A DNA stretch of 64,000 nt from Stutzerimonas kunmingensis. GTDB lineage: Bacteria; Pseudomonadota; Gammaproteobacteria; Pseudomonadales; Pseudomonadaceae. How positions within the stretch are numbered: the first letter of the stretch is position 1; the number at the start of each line of letters is the position of its first letter. The notes beneath the pieces were generated by a model. The model was not told where the DNA came from. It was given only the letters and a program-made list of their open reading frames with translations, and ran no database searches. The position numbers were made by a program, and so were the translations under genes. Below, one piece after another: positions 27,883 to 36,402 of the stretch. The stretch lies in the NCBI RefSeq assembly GCF_021432085.1, contig NZ_CP090366.1, positions 4,216,001 through 4,280,000 on the forward strand. The letters are read 5' to 3'.

Positions 27883-29112
27883 ATGAGCCAGACCTCTCTC
27901 GACAAGAGCAAGATCAAGTTTCTTCTTCTCGAAGGCGTGCACCAGAACGCCGTCGACACCCTCAAGGCGGCCGGCTACACCAACATCGAGTACCTCAAGG
28001 GCGCGCTGTCCACCGAGGAGCTGAAGGAGAAGATCGCCGACGCCCATTTCATCGGCATCCGCTCGCGCACCCAGCTCACCGAGGAAGTCTTCGAGGCCGC
28101 CAAGAAGCTGATCGCCGTCGGCTGTTTCTGCATCGGCACCAACCAGGTCGACCTGAACGCTGCCCGCGAACGCGGCATCGCGGTGTTCAACGCGCCCTAC
28201 TCCAACACCCGCTCGGTGGCTGAACTGGTGCTGGCCGAAGCCATTCTGCTGCTACGCGGCATTCCGGAGAAAAACGCCTCTTGCCACCGCGGCGGCTGGA
28301 TCAAGTCGGCGGCCAACTCCTTCGAAATCCGCGGTAAGAAACTCGGCATCATCGGCTACGGCTCCATCGGCACCCAGCTCTCCGTGCTGGCCGAAGCGCT
28401 GGGCATGCAGGTCTATTTCTACGACGTAGTGACCAAGCTGCCGCTGGGCAACGCCAACCAGATCGGCTCGCTGTACGAGCTGCTTGGCATGTGCGACATC
28501 GTTTCCCTGCACGTACCTGAGCTGCCGTCCACCCAGTGGATGATTGGCGAGAAGGAAATCCGCGCCATGAAGAAGGGCGCCATCCTGATCAACGCCGCGC
28601 GCGGCACCGTGGTCGAGTTGGATCACCTGGCCGCCGCGATCAAGGACGAGCACCTGATCGGCGCCGCCATCGACGTGTTCCCGGTCGAGCCGAAGTCCAA
28701 CGACGAGGAATTCGAAAGCCCGCTGCGTGGCCTGGATCGAGTGATCCTGACCCCGCACATCGGCGGTTCGACCGCCGAAGCGCAGGCCAACATCGGCCTG
28801 GAAGTCGCCGAGAAGCTGGTCAAGTACAGCGACAACGGCACCTCGGTGTCCTCGGTCAACTTCCCGGAAGTCGCCCTGCCGTCGCACCCGGGCAAGCACC
28901 GCCTGCTGCACATCCACCAGAACATTCCGGGTGTGATGAGCGAGATCAACAAGGTCTTCGCCGACAACGGCATCAACATCTGCGGCCAGTTCCTGCAGAC
29001 CAACGAGAAGGTCGGTTACGTCGTCATCGACGTGGACAAGGAGTACTCCGACCTGGCGCTGGAGAAGCTGCAGCACGTCAACGGCACCATCCGCAGCCGC
29101 GTGCTGTTCTGA
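27883..29112 (+). CDS. serA: D-3-phosphoglycerate dehydrogenase
   Basis: NAD-dependent first step of serine synthesis from 3-phosphoglycerate; the enzyme can also reduce 2-oxoglutarate to D-2-hydroxyglutarate. The Rossmann motif is KLGIIGYGSIGTQLSVLAEAL, catalytic Arg/Glu/His lie in LINAARGTVVEL, FPVEPKS and ILTPHIGGSTAEAQ, and a C-terminal ACT domain (about residues 335-409) binds serine for feedback inhibition. ATG 27883 gives 409 residues as in other pseudomonads. ATG 27877, two codons earlier, has better spacing from TTAAGG at 27866-27871. Confidence 0.96.
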   Translation: MSQTSLDKSKIKFLLLEGVHQNAVDTLKAAGYTNIEYLKGALSTEELKEKIADAHFIGIRSRTQLTEEVFEAAKKLIAVGCFCIGTNQVDLNAARERGIAVFNAPYSNTRSVAELVLAEAILLLRGIPEKNASCHRGGWIKSAANSFEIRGKKLGIIGYGSIGTQLSVLAEALGMQVYFYDVVTKLPLGNANQIGSLYELLGMCDIVSLHVPELPSTQWMIGEKEIRAMKKGAILINAARGTVVELDHLAAAIKDEHLIGAAIDVFPVEPKSNDEEFESPLRGLDRVILTPHIGGSTAEAQANIGLEVAEKLVKYSDNGTSVSSVNFPEVALPSHPGKHRLLHIHQNIPGVMSEINKVFADNGINICGQFLQTNEKVGYVVIDVDKEYSDLALEKLQHVNGTIRSRVLF

Positions 29113-29132
29113 TTCGCTGACGCGGTGCATTG

Positions 29133-29157
29133 AAAGGGAGGCTTCGGCCTCCCTTTT
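29133..29157 (+). terminator. Rho-independent terminator of serA
   Basis: Complementary arms AAAGGGAGGC and GCCTCCCTTTT close on a TTCG tetraloop and end in a T-run, 20 bases after the serA stop. This is the clearest intrinsic terminator in the window. Confidence 0.9.
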
Positions 29158-29194
29158 TCGTTCATGCGCACTGTCTAAACCCGAGCACTCTCCG

Positions 29195-29488
29195 CTAGCT
29201 GCGCAGCACCCGATTACCCGCAGCATCGACATCCGCCCCTGGCTGCTCGTCACGCGGCTCGGTCGTCGGCGGCACATCGGTCTCGATCGGTGCCTGGCGC
29301 GGCTGCAGCAGCGGTGCTTCGATCTGTTCCATCTCGTCCGATTGCTGACCCGAGTGCGGCCGCGGCTCGCGGCTGTCCAGCGGGTGCTGACGGGCCTTTT
29401 CCGGATTGGTCGGCCCGGTAGTCTCGCCCAGGGCGGTCGACGCACCCGCCAGCGACACCAGCAGAATGCTCAAACGCAGCATGCCCAT
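29195..29488 (-). CDS. Small secreted Pro/Glu-rich protein, unknown
   Basis: 97 residues with a Sec signal peptide (MGMLRLSILLVSLAGASTALG) and a mature part of about 75 residues rich in Pro, Glu, Gln and Asp, without predicted structure. ATG 29488 follows GGGAGG by six bases, a strong initiation signal, so the small gene is probably real. No family recognised. It ends by pointing at the serA terminator. Confidence 0.6.
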   Translation of the reverse strand: MGMLRLSILLVSLAGASTALGETTGPTNPEKARQHPLDSREPRPHSGQQSDEMEQIEAPLLQPRQAPIETDVPPTTEPRDEQPGADVDAAGNRVLRS

Positions 29489-29588
29489 CGCGCACCTCCC
29501 GATCATTGCTCTTGCAGGTTCGGCACGCTAGCGCCGGCAAGGTTTCCGCACAGCGGTCAGCACCAGCCGAGCGGTCAGCTTGAACGCA

Positions 29589-29623
29589 GAACGGCCCGGC
29601 AAGCTGAGCCTGCCGGGCCGTTC
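29589..29623 (-). terminator. 13-base-pair hairpin between two small secreted-protein genes
   Basis: GAACGGCCCGGCA and TGCCGGGCCGTTC pair perfectly around a nine-base loop, 17 bases past the stop of the upstream minus-strand gene. It has no clear U-tract but is strong. It probably ends the 29640-29954 transcript. Confidence 0.6.
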
Positions 29624-29639
29624 AGGTGCAACCGATGGA

Positions 29640-29954
29640 TCAATAGGCGCCGCGTTCGCCGCCCTCGCCGCCTGTACCGGTCGTGCCCTGCTTACCAGCC
29701 GCACCATCGCCGCCGGTACCGTGATCGCTACCGTGTGTGGTCGCCGGGCGCTCAGTCTCGTCCGGCATCTTGCCGGTATCGGAGGTCGAATCCATTCCGT
29801 TGCCCGTGCCGCCCATGGTTCCAGGCTGCTCGGTACTGTGCCCCTTCGAATCACGGTGGCCGGTATCGGCGCCGGTGCCGGTATTGCCGGCAGCGAATGC
29901 CGCGCTGGAAAGCAGTCCCGCCAGGGTGAGTGCCGCAATCTTGTGCATGTTCAT
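29640..29954 (-). CDS. Small secreted Gly/Thr/Asp-rich low-complexity protein, unknown
   Basis: 104 residues. A Sec signal peptide (cleavage after AFA) precedes a low-complexity mature part dominated by Gly, Thr, Asp and Ser with several His, such as GTGADTGHRDSKGHS and TTHGSDHGTGGDGAAG. GGAG five bases before ATG 29954 supports translation. The composition suggests an intrinsically disordered periplasmic or surface protein, possibly metal-binding through His/Asp; that is inference. Pseudomonads carry similar short exported proteins of unknown role. Confidence 0.65.
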   Translation of the reverse strand: MNMHKIAALTLAGLLSSAAFAAGNTGTGADTGHRDSKGHSTEQPGTMGGTGNGMDSTSDTGKMPDETERPATTHGSDHGTGGDGAAGKQGTTGTGGEGGERGAY

Positions 29955-30070
29955 GATGACTCCTGCATATTTTCAGGGGGTTCATGTAATCCGGCAGCGG
30001 GACGGGTCAGGGGTTTCGTCGTCAGCATTTACAAAACGTGACAGCCCTGTAGAACGCCCGGCCAGAGCGG

Positions 30071-31144
30071 CTAGGCACTAGGACCGTCGGTCGCCTGCGG
30101 CCGATCGCCGAGCAGATCCTCAACGTAGAGCATGCGCACCAGCACCATGCCGACAGCTGCCAGTGGCGTCGCCAGCAGCAGACCCAGGGTACCGGCCAGC
30201 AGGCCGAACAGAAGTTGCACGGCGATGGTCAGCGCCGGCGGAACCGAGACGATGCGCTGCTGCATCCACGGCGTGAACACATAACTTTCCAAGGCCTGGA
30301 TGAACAGATAGAGCGCGGCGACGTAGAGCACCGTGCGCCCGCCCTCCAGCGATGCCAGCAGGAGCGCCGGTATCACCGCCAGCACCGGACCGATATTGGG
30401 AATGAACGACAGCAACCCGGCGATCAGGCCGAGGACCAGCGCCAGCTCGATGCCCAGCAACCACAGACCGAGCGTGGTCAGCACGCCGATCAGCAGCATT
30501 TCCAGCAGCTTGGCCAGCAGCCAGGCCCGCAACGTCGAGCCGCTTTCGTCGAGCACCTCCGCTGCGCGCGGTCGATAGCCCAGCGGAATCAGCTTCAGCA
30601 GCCCGCGCACGTATATCTGCGGGTTGATGGCGAGGCAGATGCCGATGGCGAAGGCGATGGCGAAGCTGCTCAGCGCACCGACGATCGAGCCCATCACCTT
30701 GGTCACCACGCTGAACGCGCTAGAGCCGTCGGGCAGAGAGTCCTCCAGGCGTTCGCGCTGCTGCAGCACTTCATTCGCCCAGGGCAACTGTTCGGCACGC
30801 TCACGCAGGCGCTCCACGGCCTCGGGCAGCGAATCGGAGAGCGCATCGGCCTGTTCGGCGATGCTCGGCGCGACCAGCCAGCCGCCGCCGCCCAGGCCGA
30901 GCAGCAAGAGCACGAAGAACACCGCTATGGACAGCTTGTAGGACAGCGCCGTCTTGCTGCAGAGCCAGCGGCTCACGCCGTGGATCAGCACACCGAAAAG
31001 AATCGAGGCGAACAGCAGCAGGATGAAATCGAACGCCAGCCAGGCGACGATGCTCATCAGCACCACGACGGCCAGCACCGCGGTCTGCACAATCGTGCGA
31101 TTGGCGACCGTCTTGGCATCGTTCTGCGGTGTCGACGTGGACAT
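30071..31144 (-). CDS. AI-2E family (PerM/YdiK-like) transporter
   Basis: 357-residue multi-pass protein. Two hydrophobic hairpins lie near the N-terminus (VLAVVVLMSIVAWLAFDFIL), an amphipathic soluble segment with many Gln/Glu/Leu at about 85-150 (ADALSDSLPEAVERLRERAE), then further membrane helices containing ALVLGLIAGLLSFIPNIGPV, the family hallmark (PNIGP). Despite the name, few members are shown to export autoinducer-2; others are sodium-proton antiporters. No luxS is visible in the window. Confidence 0.85.
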   Translation of the reverse strand: MSTSTPQNDAKTVANRTIVQTAVLAVVVLMSIVAWLAFDFILLLFASILFGVLIHGVSRWLCSKTALSYKLSIAVFFVLLLLGLGGGGWLVAPSIAEQADALSDSLPEAVERLRERAEQLPWANEVLQQRERLEDSLPDGSSAFSVVTKVMGSIVGALSSFAIAFAIGICLAINPQIYVRGLLKLIPLGYRPRAAEVLDESGSTLRAWLLAKLLEMLLIGVLTTLGLWLLGIELALVLGLIAGLLSFIPNIGPVLAVIPALLLASLEGGRTVLYVAALYLFIQALESYVFTPWMQQRIVSVPPALTIAVQLLFGLLAGTLGLLLATPLAAVGMVLVRMLYVEDLLGDRPQATDGPSA

Positions 31145-31214
31145 GATGCTCCCCCTCGTGAGTACAAGAGGTACGACAGACCGCGCCGCGCATTAATTCA
31201 GCTGTTACCGCCAA

Positions 31215-32930
31215 TCAGCGCAGCAGCTGCCAGAGCGAGGCGCCGACGCCAGCCATGCTCTCGCCGGCCACCAAGCCGGCCGCGGCGACGATCACGAAGC
31301 GCTCGCCGAGGCTGCGCCAGCGTGACGCGAAGGCCCAGGCGAGCACGGCACCGAAGGTCATCATCAGCGAAATCGACGCCGGAATGATGAATGCCAGGCC
31401 GAGCGCCGCGGAGCTCGGCAACCAGCGCAGCCGGCGTTCGGGCAGCAGCCCTTCCAGCGTCCCGAGCAGCACCCCGCAGAGCGCACCAGCGAGCATTGCC
31501 CAGCGAATGTCGGCAGCGAGCGCGCCCAGGCCGCCGGTCAAGGCTTCGGCCACTGCTTTCCAGGTGGCAACCGCCGGAGCCGGCCATTCGGGTGTGATCA
31601 GCATGCTCTGTGGATCGGGAATCAGCAGCTGATAGGCCAGTACGCCGACCACGCTGCCGAGCAGAATGCCGAAGCACTGCGCCAGCGCCTGACGCCCCGG
31701 CGCAGCGCCGATGGCATGCCCGACCTTGAAGTCGTTGAGCAGATCGGTGCACTGCCCCGCCGCGCCACCGGCGGTGTTGGCGCTCATCAGATTGACCGGC
31801 ACCTGGCCCGGGGCGAACACGCCGAAGCTCAGCTGCGACAGCTGGCCGATGGCGCCGATCGGTGGAATCCCGGTCGCGCCGACCACCCGTGCGGCAACCA
31901 TCGCCAGCAGCAGCGCCAGCGGAATCGACAGCGCCGCCAGCCAGGGATCGATGCCGAACAGGCTGACCTGCAGCGCCAGCACCAGTCCTACCGACAGCGC
32001 AAAACCGGCCGCTGGCCAGCCGTGCGCGCGCCGCAGCACCGGCCGCCGGCGTGTCGTTGGCGAGCGTGAGCGCAGCAGGCGCAGGCCCAGCGAGGTCAGC
32101 GTCGCGCAGACCATCAGGCTCACGCCCGGCCACAACAGCCATTCGATCAGCGCGGCGAACTGCGGCCCCTGGGCTGCGGCCGGCAAGCGCACCAGTCCCT
32201 CGGCCAGCAGCCAGGGCGCGATCAGGCCCCAGGCCAGTACGGCGCCGAGCAGCAGCGACAGGCCGACGCGCAACCCGATGATGCCGCCGAAGCCGAGCAA
32301 CAGCAGCGAGGGTTCGAAGCTGAACGTCACGCGCTCAAGCTGCGCCGAAGGTGCCCAGCGCGGCAGCGTCCAGAAAAAGGTATCGACCAGTTTGCTCCCG
32401 GCGGCCAGCACGGCGGCACCGCCCAGTACCCAGAGCCGGCGCCCGGCTTCGGCGCCATGACTGTAGATCTGCTGCAACGTCGCCAGGGTCGCCATGCCCT
32501 CGGGAAAGCGCAGCCCCGACTCGACGATCAGCGAGGGTCGCAGGTACCAGGCCACCCAGACCCCGAGAAAGCTCACCGAGAACACCCAGGCCATCAGCGG
32601 CAGGCTGTCCAGCTGCTGACCGGTGAGCAGGGTATAGGCGGGAATCGGTGCCACCAGCCCGCCGGAGATGATCGAGGCGCAGGACGAGGCGGTGGTCTGG
32701 TTGATGTTGCTTTCCAGCAGCGACCAGCGCGGGCGGCCGAACGCGACGGCAATGCTCTGCCAGAACGCGAAGCCAATCAGCAGCGCGATGATCGACATAT
32801 TGAACGACCAGCCGATCTTGAGGCCCGAGTAGACATTCGACGGTGCCAGCAGCGCACCCAGCAGCAGACCGGTGAGCAAGGCACGCAGGGTCAGTTCACG
32901 AGACGAAACGGCAGAGGTGGTCGCGATCAT
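31215..32930 (-). CDS. OPT-family transporter
   Basis: 571-residue integral membrane protein with roughly 14 hydrophobic segments. Start-proximal APSNVYSGLKIGWSFNMSI is typical of the oligopeptide transporter (OPT/YSL) superfamily, and VAPIPAYTLLTGQQLD and TGIPPIGAIGQLSQ are conserved loops. OPT proteins couple peptide, siderophore or metal-chelate uptake to protons. Prokaryotic members are mostly uncharacterised, and no substrate hint is in the context. Separated from the AI-2E gene by 70 bases on the same strand. Confidence 0.82.
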   Translation of the reverse strand: MIATTSAVSSRELTLRALLTGLLLGALLAPSNVYSGLKIGWSFNMSIIALLIGFAFWQSIAVAFGRPRWSLLESNINQTTASSCASIISGGLVAPIPAYTLLTGQQLDSLPLMAWVFSVSFLGVWVAWYLRPSLIVESGLRFPEGMATLATLQQIYSHGAEAGRRLWVLGGAAVLAAGSKLVDTFFWTLPRWAPSAQLERVTFSFEPSLLLLGFGGIIGLRVGLSLLLGAVLAWGLIAPWLLAEGLVRLPAAAQGPQFAALIEWLLWPGVSLMVCATLTSLGLRLLRSRSPTTRRRPVLRRAHGWPAAGFALSVGLVLALQVSLFGIDPWLAALSIPLALLLAMVAARVVGATGIPPIGAIGQLSQLSFGVFAPGQVPVNLMSANTAGGAAGQCTDLLNDFKVGHAIGAAPGRQALAQCFGILLGSVVGVLAYQLLIPDPQSMLITPEWPAPAVATWKAVAEALTGGLGALAADIRWAMLAGALCGVLLGTLEGLLPERRLRWLPSSAALGLAFIIPASISLMMTFGAVLAWAFASRWRSLGERFVIVAAAGLVAGESMAGVGASLWQLLR

Positions 32931-33120
32931 TCCCCTACCTTAGCAGCCGCCCGGTGCAAAAACGCGCGCTCTTTCCGATGCCTCGCGTTCGACCTGGCAG
33001 AGTTGTGCACGTGCTGGCTGGATAATGCCCGTTCGCCATCTCTCGGCTGAACTTCGCTGCAAGGTGCTGGTCGTTTAGTAACTTTTTAATCAATCACGCC
33101 CGACTGACTAGGTACCGAAC

Positions 33121-33777
33121 ATGGACGCGGAGCTTACACGGGACACATCCTCCCCAACAGTCACGCTGTTAACCGGCAATGAACTGCTTGGGTTGTTCTT
33201 TCGCCACTTTCTAGGCGAACAGGCGCAAGTCGAAGTTGCGCTGACCGGACTGCAATCACCGGACAATCGCGGAGCCGACCTGTTTCTGGTCGACGCCGGC
33301 CATAGCGAAGCCGAACAGATATCCAGCCTGATCGACCAGCTCGACGAGCACACACCGGTGGCGCTGGTGAATATCGTCCCCGAGCAGGCCGAGCAGCTGG
33401 TCGAAAGACACCCTGTGATTCGCGGGGTGTTCTACAGCCACGCCACCCGCGAGCACCTGCTCGAGGGCATCCGCGTGCTGCTCAAGGGTGGCGACTGGCT
33501 GCCACGGGTCCTCACCGAGAGGCTGCTGGGCCAGTGGCGGCGCATGCGCCAGCTCGCTGAAACCAAGTCCAGCCTGACGCTGCGCGAGCGCGAGATCCTG
33601 AGCCTCGCCGGCAAGGGGCTGTCGAATGCGGAAATCGCCGAGCAGCTGTGCCTCAGCCCGCACACGATCAAGAGTCATATCCACAATCTGCTGCGCAAGA
33701 TCGGCGCCTCCAATCGGGCCGAGGCGGCGTACCTGCTGCGTAGTCATCTCGACTGGGACAAGTCCTGTAGCGCTTGA
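33121..33777 (+). CDS. CsgD-like LuxR-family regulator of the curli locus
   Basis: 218 residues. Residues 150-215 are a LuxR helix-turn-helix (LTLREREILSLAGKGLSNAEIAEQLCLSPHTIKSHI). The N-terminal part is a receiver-like fold lacking the usual phospho-acceptor arrangement. It shares with E. coli CsgD the block around INGVFY (here IRGVFYSHATREHLLEGIRVLLKGG). Position directly upstream of two curlin genes and the shared architecture support a CsgD role, activating the curli genes. The 190-base region before it shows no operator that I can name. ATG 33121 is supported only by frame and homology. Confidence 0.8.
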   Translation: MDAELTRDTSSPTVTLLTGNELLGLFFRHFLGEQAQVEVALTGLQSPDNRGADLFLVDAGHSEAEQISSLIDQLDEHTPVALVNIVPEQAEQLVERHPVIRGVFYSHATREHLLEGIRVLLKGGDWLPRVLTERLLGQWRRMRQLAETKSSLTLREREILSLAGKGLSNAEIAEQLCLSPHTIKSHIHNLLRKIGASNRAEAAYLLRSHLDWDKSCSA

Positions 33778-33830
33778 GTAGCGTCCCGCAGCGACGGGCG
33801 GCCTAACGGAACGGACGTCACTGAGACGCT

Positions 33831-33864
33831 CTGGCACGGTGCGAAAGCGTCACGCCCGTGCCAG
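33831..33864 (+). terminator. Hairpin between csgD-like and curlin genes
   Basis: CTGGCACGG and CCGTGCCAG form a perfect nine-base stem around a 16-base loop, about 55 bases past the regulator stop. Without a T-run it could be a terminator or an attenuating structure in the curlin leader. Confidence 0.45.
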
Positions 33865-33975
33865 GCATTAATCCCGAGCGAATTGCTCGTGCTACGTCTT
33901 TTACATCATCCGATGGATGTTCAAGGGTGTCCGCCGCGTTCAAGAATCGCGACCACTGTCATCCGGTACACGCCA

Positions 33976-34458
33976 ATGGCCCGTTACGCCCTGCCCCGCG
34001 CCACATCACTGTCTGCCCTGGTTGCCTGCTTGGCCTGCGCGCCGCTAATGGCCGCCGACCTGATGGACAACGGCGATCTTTCACCCCTTGGCACCACCGC
34101 CACCCAGCTTGCGGTTCAGCTGACCGACGCCAAGGCCGCCTACATCCAGCAGCTGGGCCAGGGCAATCTCGCCGAGCTGACTCAGAACGGCCAGGCGTTG
34201 AGCGCGCAGATGCTGCAGCAGGGCGGCGACCAGGAAGCCTTCATTCTGCAGCACGGCGATAACCTGATGGCGGTCATCGAGCAGGTCGGCCAGGGCAACT
34301 ACGCCGAAATCCGCCAGACCGGCAGCGACAACCAGGCCAGCATTAGCCAGTACGGCGCCTATAACGATGCCCGCATCGAGCAGACCGGCCAGGGCCTGCG
34401 CAGCGCAGTGACGCAATACGGCGTCGGCCAGCAGATCAATATCGTGCAGGGTCGCTAG
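33976..34458 (+). CDS. Curlin-repeat protein, CsgB-like (minor/nucleator candidate)
   Basis: 160 residues from ATG 33976, beginning with a Sec signal peptide (cleavage after LMA). The mature part contains about five imperfect 22-23-residue curlin repeats of the form x-I-x-Q-x-G-x2-N-x-A-x-I-x-Q, for example AVIEQVGQGNYAEIRQTGSDN. It is shorter and less regular than the next gene and ends with the incomplete repeat QQINIVQGR, like CsgB nucleators. The frame opens upstream at TTG 33883, but only 33976 gives a signal peptide. The ribosome-binding site is weak. Confidence 0.82.
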   Translation: MARYALPRATSLSALVACLACAPLMAADLMDNGDLSPLGTTATQLAVQLTDAKAAYIQQLGQGNLAELTQNGQALSAQMLQQGGDQEAFILQHGDNLMAVIEQVGQGNYAEIRQTGSDNQASISQYGAYNDARIEQTGQGLRSAVTQYGVGQQINIVQGR

Positions 34459-34473
34459 CGATCAGGAGAGTTC

Positions 34474-35355
34474 ATGTTCAAGCCTACGGCAATTGCCACC
34501 CTGCTCACTCTCGCCGCTACTCAGGCCGTGGCGCAGAACAGCATCGAACTGGAGCAGGTCGGCACGAACAACGTCGCCGAGCTGCAACAGACCGGCCTGG
34601 TCGAGTCCAGCACCATGGATGTCAGCCAGATCGGCAACCTCAACACCGCCAGCATCACGCAGATCGGCGAGGCCTACTTCAAGGTCGCCAACCTGCAGCA
34701 GATCGGTAACGCCAACGTCGCCACCATCGAACAGACCGGACGTACCAGCACGGTCGATGCCAGAAGCATCGGCAACGGCAACCAGATCACCGGCAGCCAG
34801 ACCGCCTTCGTCACCGCACAGATCGAGCAGCGCGGCGACGACAACGTGCTGACCTTCGACCAGCAGGGCTACTTCGAAGGGTCGCGGATGAACGTGTCCC
34901 AGGACGGCCTGGGCAACCTGGCCGACATTTACCAGGGCGACGGCAATCGCATGAACATCGCCCAGGCCGGTACCTACAACATCGCCGAGATTCAGCAGAA
35001 CGACTACCACAACGAACTCGACTTCACTCAGAGCGGCGACAGCAACCGGCTCACGGTCGACCAGAACGGCTTCGGCGGCCGCATCAGTGGCTCGTCGACC
35101 GGCAGCGGTAACAGCGTCGACATCGCCCAGAGCTTCATGTCCAACCAGGCCACGGTGACCCAGAACGGCAACGACAACCTGGCGAGCATCGAACAGGGCA
35201 ACTACGGTCATCAGGCCACCATCACCCAACTGGGCAGCGCCAACGAGGCGATGATCCGCCAGAGCCTGCCGGCCAATGACTTCACTCGCCTGCCCGGCGC
35301 CGCGACGATCCACCAGAGCGGCACCGGCAACAGCGCCACCATCGTCCAGCAGTAG
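34474..35355 (+). CDS. Curlin-repeat protein, CsgA-like amyloid subunit, enlarged
   Basis: 293 residues with a signal peptide (cleavage after AVA), then about 11-12 curlin repeats; E. coli CsgA has five in 151 residues. Examples are NVAELQQTGLVESSTMDVSQ, NVATIEQTG and NLASIEQGNYGHQATITQLG. Gln, Asn, Gly and Ser dominate and Lys is almost absent, as in functional amyloids. GGAGAG precedes ATG 34474, 15 bases after the CsgB-like stop. A long non-repeat-like stretch with insertions (TGSQTAFVTAQ, GYFEGSRMNVSQ) shows repeat lengths are variable. Presumably the main fibre subunit. Confidence 0.85.
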   Translation: MFKPTAIATLLTLAATQAVAQNSIELEQVGTNNVAELQQTGLVESSTMDVSQIGNLNTASITQIGEAYFKVANLQQIGNANVATIEQTGRTSTVDARSIGNGNQITGSQTAFVTAQIEQRGDDNVLTFDQQGYFEGSRMNVSQDGLGNLADIYQGDGNRMNIAQAGTYNIAEIQQNDYHNELDFTQSGDSNRLTVDQNGFGGRISGSSTGSGNSVDIAQSFMSNQATVTQNGNDNLASIEQGNYGHQATITQLGSANEAMIRQSLPANDFTRLPGAATIHQSGTGNSATIVQQ

Positions 35356-35402
35356 CGCAACCACCCTCCAGCCACGGACCGGCTTCAACGGAAACAGAAC
35401 GG

Positions 35403-35798
35403 ATGCTGACCATGACCCTCACCACCTGGCTGCTCGCAGCCACCCCCGCCCCTGCCGATGCACCGGTAGCCGTCAGTTTCGAGCTGCAACCGGCCGAGCA
35501 AAGCCGGCTTTCGCTCGCCCTGTGCTTCAAGGGCAGCGGGCAGCAGGTCCGCTTTCGTCTGAAGGTGCGCTCCAGTGGCAGGGCCGGCAATGCCCAGACC
35601 GCGCAGAGCGGCACGCTGATCGCCACCCCGACGCAGCAATGCCCGCTGAACAACCGCCTCGGCATCGCTGACGACACCCGTGTCGAGGCCGAGCTGCAGT
35701 GGTGGATCGACGATGCCGAGCAGCAGCCGATCCTGCGCAGCTACCCGGACGACGACGCCGATGTGGACGACGAAAGCGAGCCGGAACAGATCGCGTGA
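35403..35798 (+). CDS. CsgH/CsgC-like curli assembly inhibitor candidate
   Basis: 131 residues, with a short hydrophobic N-terminus (signal peptide ending near ADA), then a compact beta-rich domain of about 95 residues. Gly/Gln/Ser pattern QTAQSGTLIATP resembles the CsgC/CsgH family, periplasmic chaperones that stop premature curli polymerisation. Two Cys residues (LALCFKG and QQCPLNN) could form a disulfide; CsgC uses a CxC pair instead. An acidic tail of Asp/Glu (DDDADVDDESEPE) is unusual. Place in the curli operon, 48 bases after the CsgA-like gene, is the strongest argument. Confidence 0.6.
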   Translation: MLTMTLTTWLLAATPAPADAPVAVSFELQPAEQSRLSLALCFKGSGQQVRFRLKVRSSGRAGNAQTAQSGTLIATPTQQCPLNNRLGIADDTRVEAELQWWIDDAEQQPILRSYPDDDADVDDESEPEQIA

Positions 35799-35949
35799 AG
35801 GCCGAAAGCGGACCGACGGCGCACCAGGTGGCGCTCGTTCAGCGCAGGTTCAGCTGGGGTTCAGCCCGACTGACCGAACGGCACTCCCGCACGGCTCTGG
35901 CCGCTGCTAGAGTTCGCTGCCGAGCTATCTGCAGCCCATTGGAGGGCGC

Positions 35950-36393
35950 ATGTCACTGGATGACCGCAAGAAACTCGTCCGTCAGCACATCGACCTGACC
36001 TGGAACCGCGGGCGCCTGGCGCTGGCCGAGCACCTGCACAGCAAGGATTTTCTCTACAAGAGCTCCTTCATCGGCCGGCCGCTCGCCAGCGCCGAGTTTC
36101 TCGACATGGTCCGGCAGATCCGCCACGCCATGCCGGAACTGGAAGTGGTGGTCGAGGAATGCATCGCCGAAGGCAACCGGGTGGTCACCTGGAGCACGCT
36201 GATCGGCACCATCGAGCAGCCGGCGTTCGGCTATCCGCCCAGCGACAAGGTGCTCAGCATTTCTGCCATGGCCTTCTGGACCATCACCCCAACCCAGCAG
36301 GTGCAGGAAATCTGCACCATGTTCGACATGGAAAGCTTTCGCGCCCAGCTGGGCCTGGATACCCGGCCCTACGCCGAAAAAGCCCTGCCCTGA
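35950..36393 (+). CDS. SnoaL-like ester cyclase family protein
   Basis: 147 residues of the SnoaL/NTF2-like alpha+beta barrel. HIDLTWNRGRLALAEHLHSKDF opens the domain, and VVVEECIAEGNRVVTWSTLIGT forms its central strands. Such proteins act on small aromatic or polyketide-like molecules or bind them without catalysis; nothing identifies the ligand. GGAGG seven bases before ATG 35950. 151 bases separate it from the curli genes, so it may be independent. Confidence 0.75.
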   Translation: MSLDDRKKLVRQHIDLTWNRGRLALAEHLHSKDFLYKSSFIGRPLASAEFLDMVRQIRHAMPELEVVVEECIAEGNRVVTWSTLIGTIEQPAFGYPPSDKVLSISAMAFWTITPTQQVQEICTMFDMESFRAQLGLDTRPYAEKALP

Positions 36394-36402
36394 TCCGATC
36401 GC

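Noticed and set aside
33976..35355. Repeat array or CRISPR-like signal in the curlin genes
   Set aside because: The repeats are imperfect, translated in one frame and of curlin type; there are no constant repeats and unique spacers.
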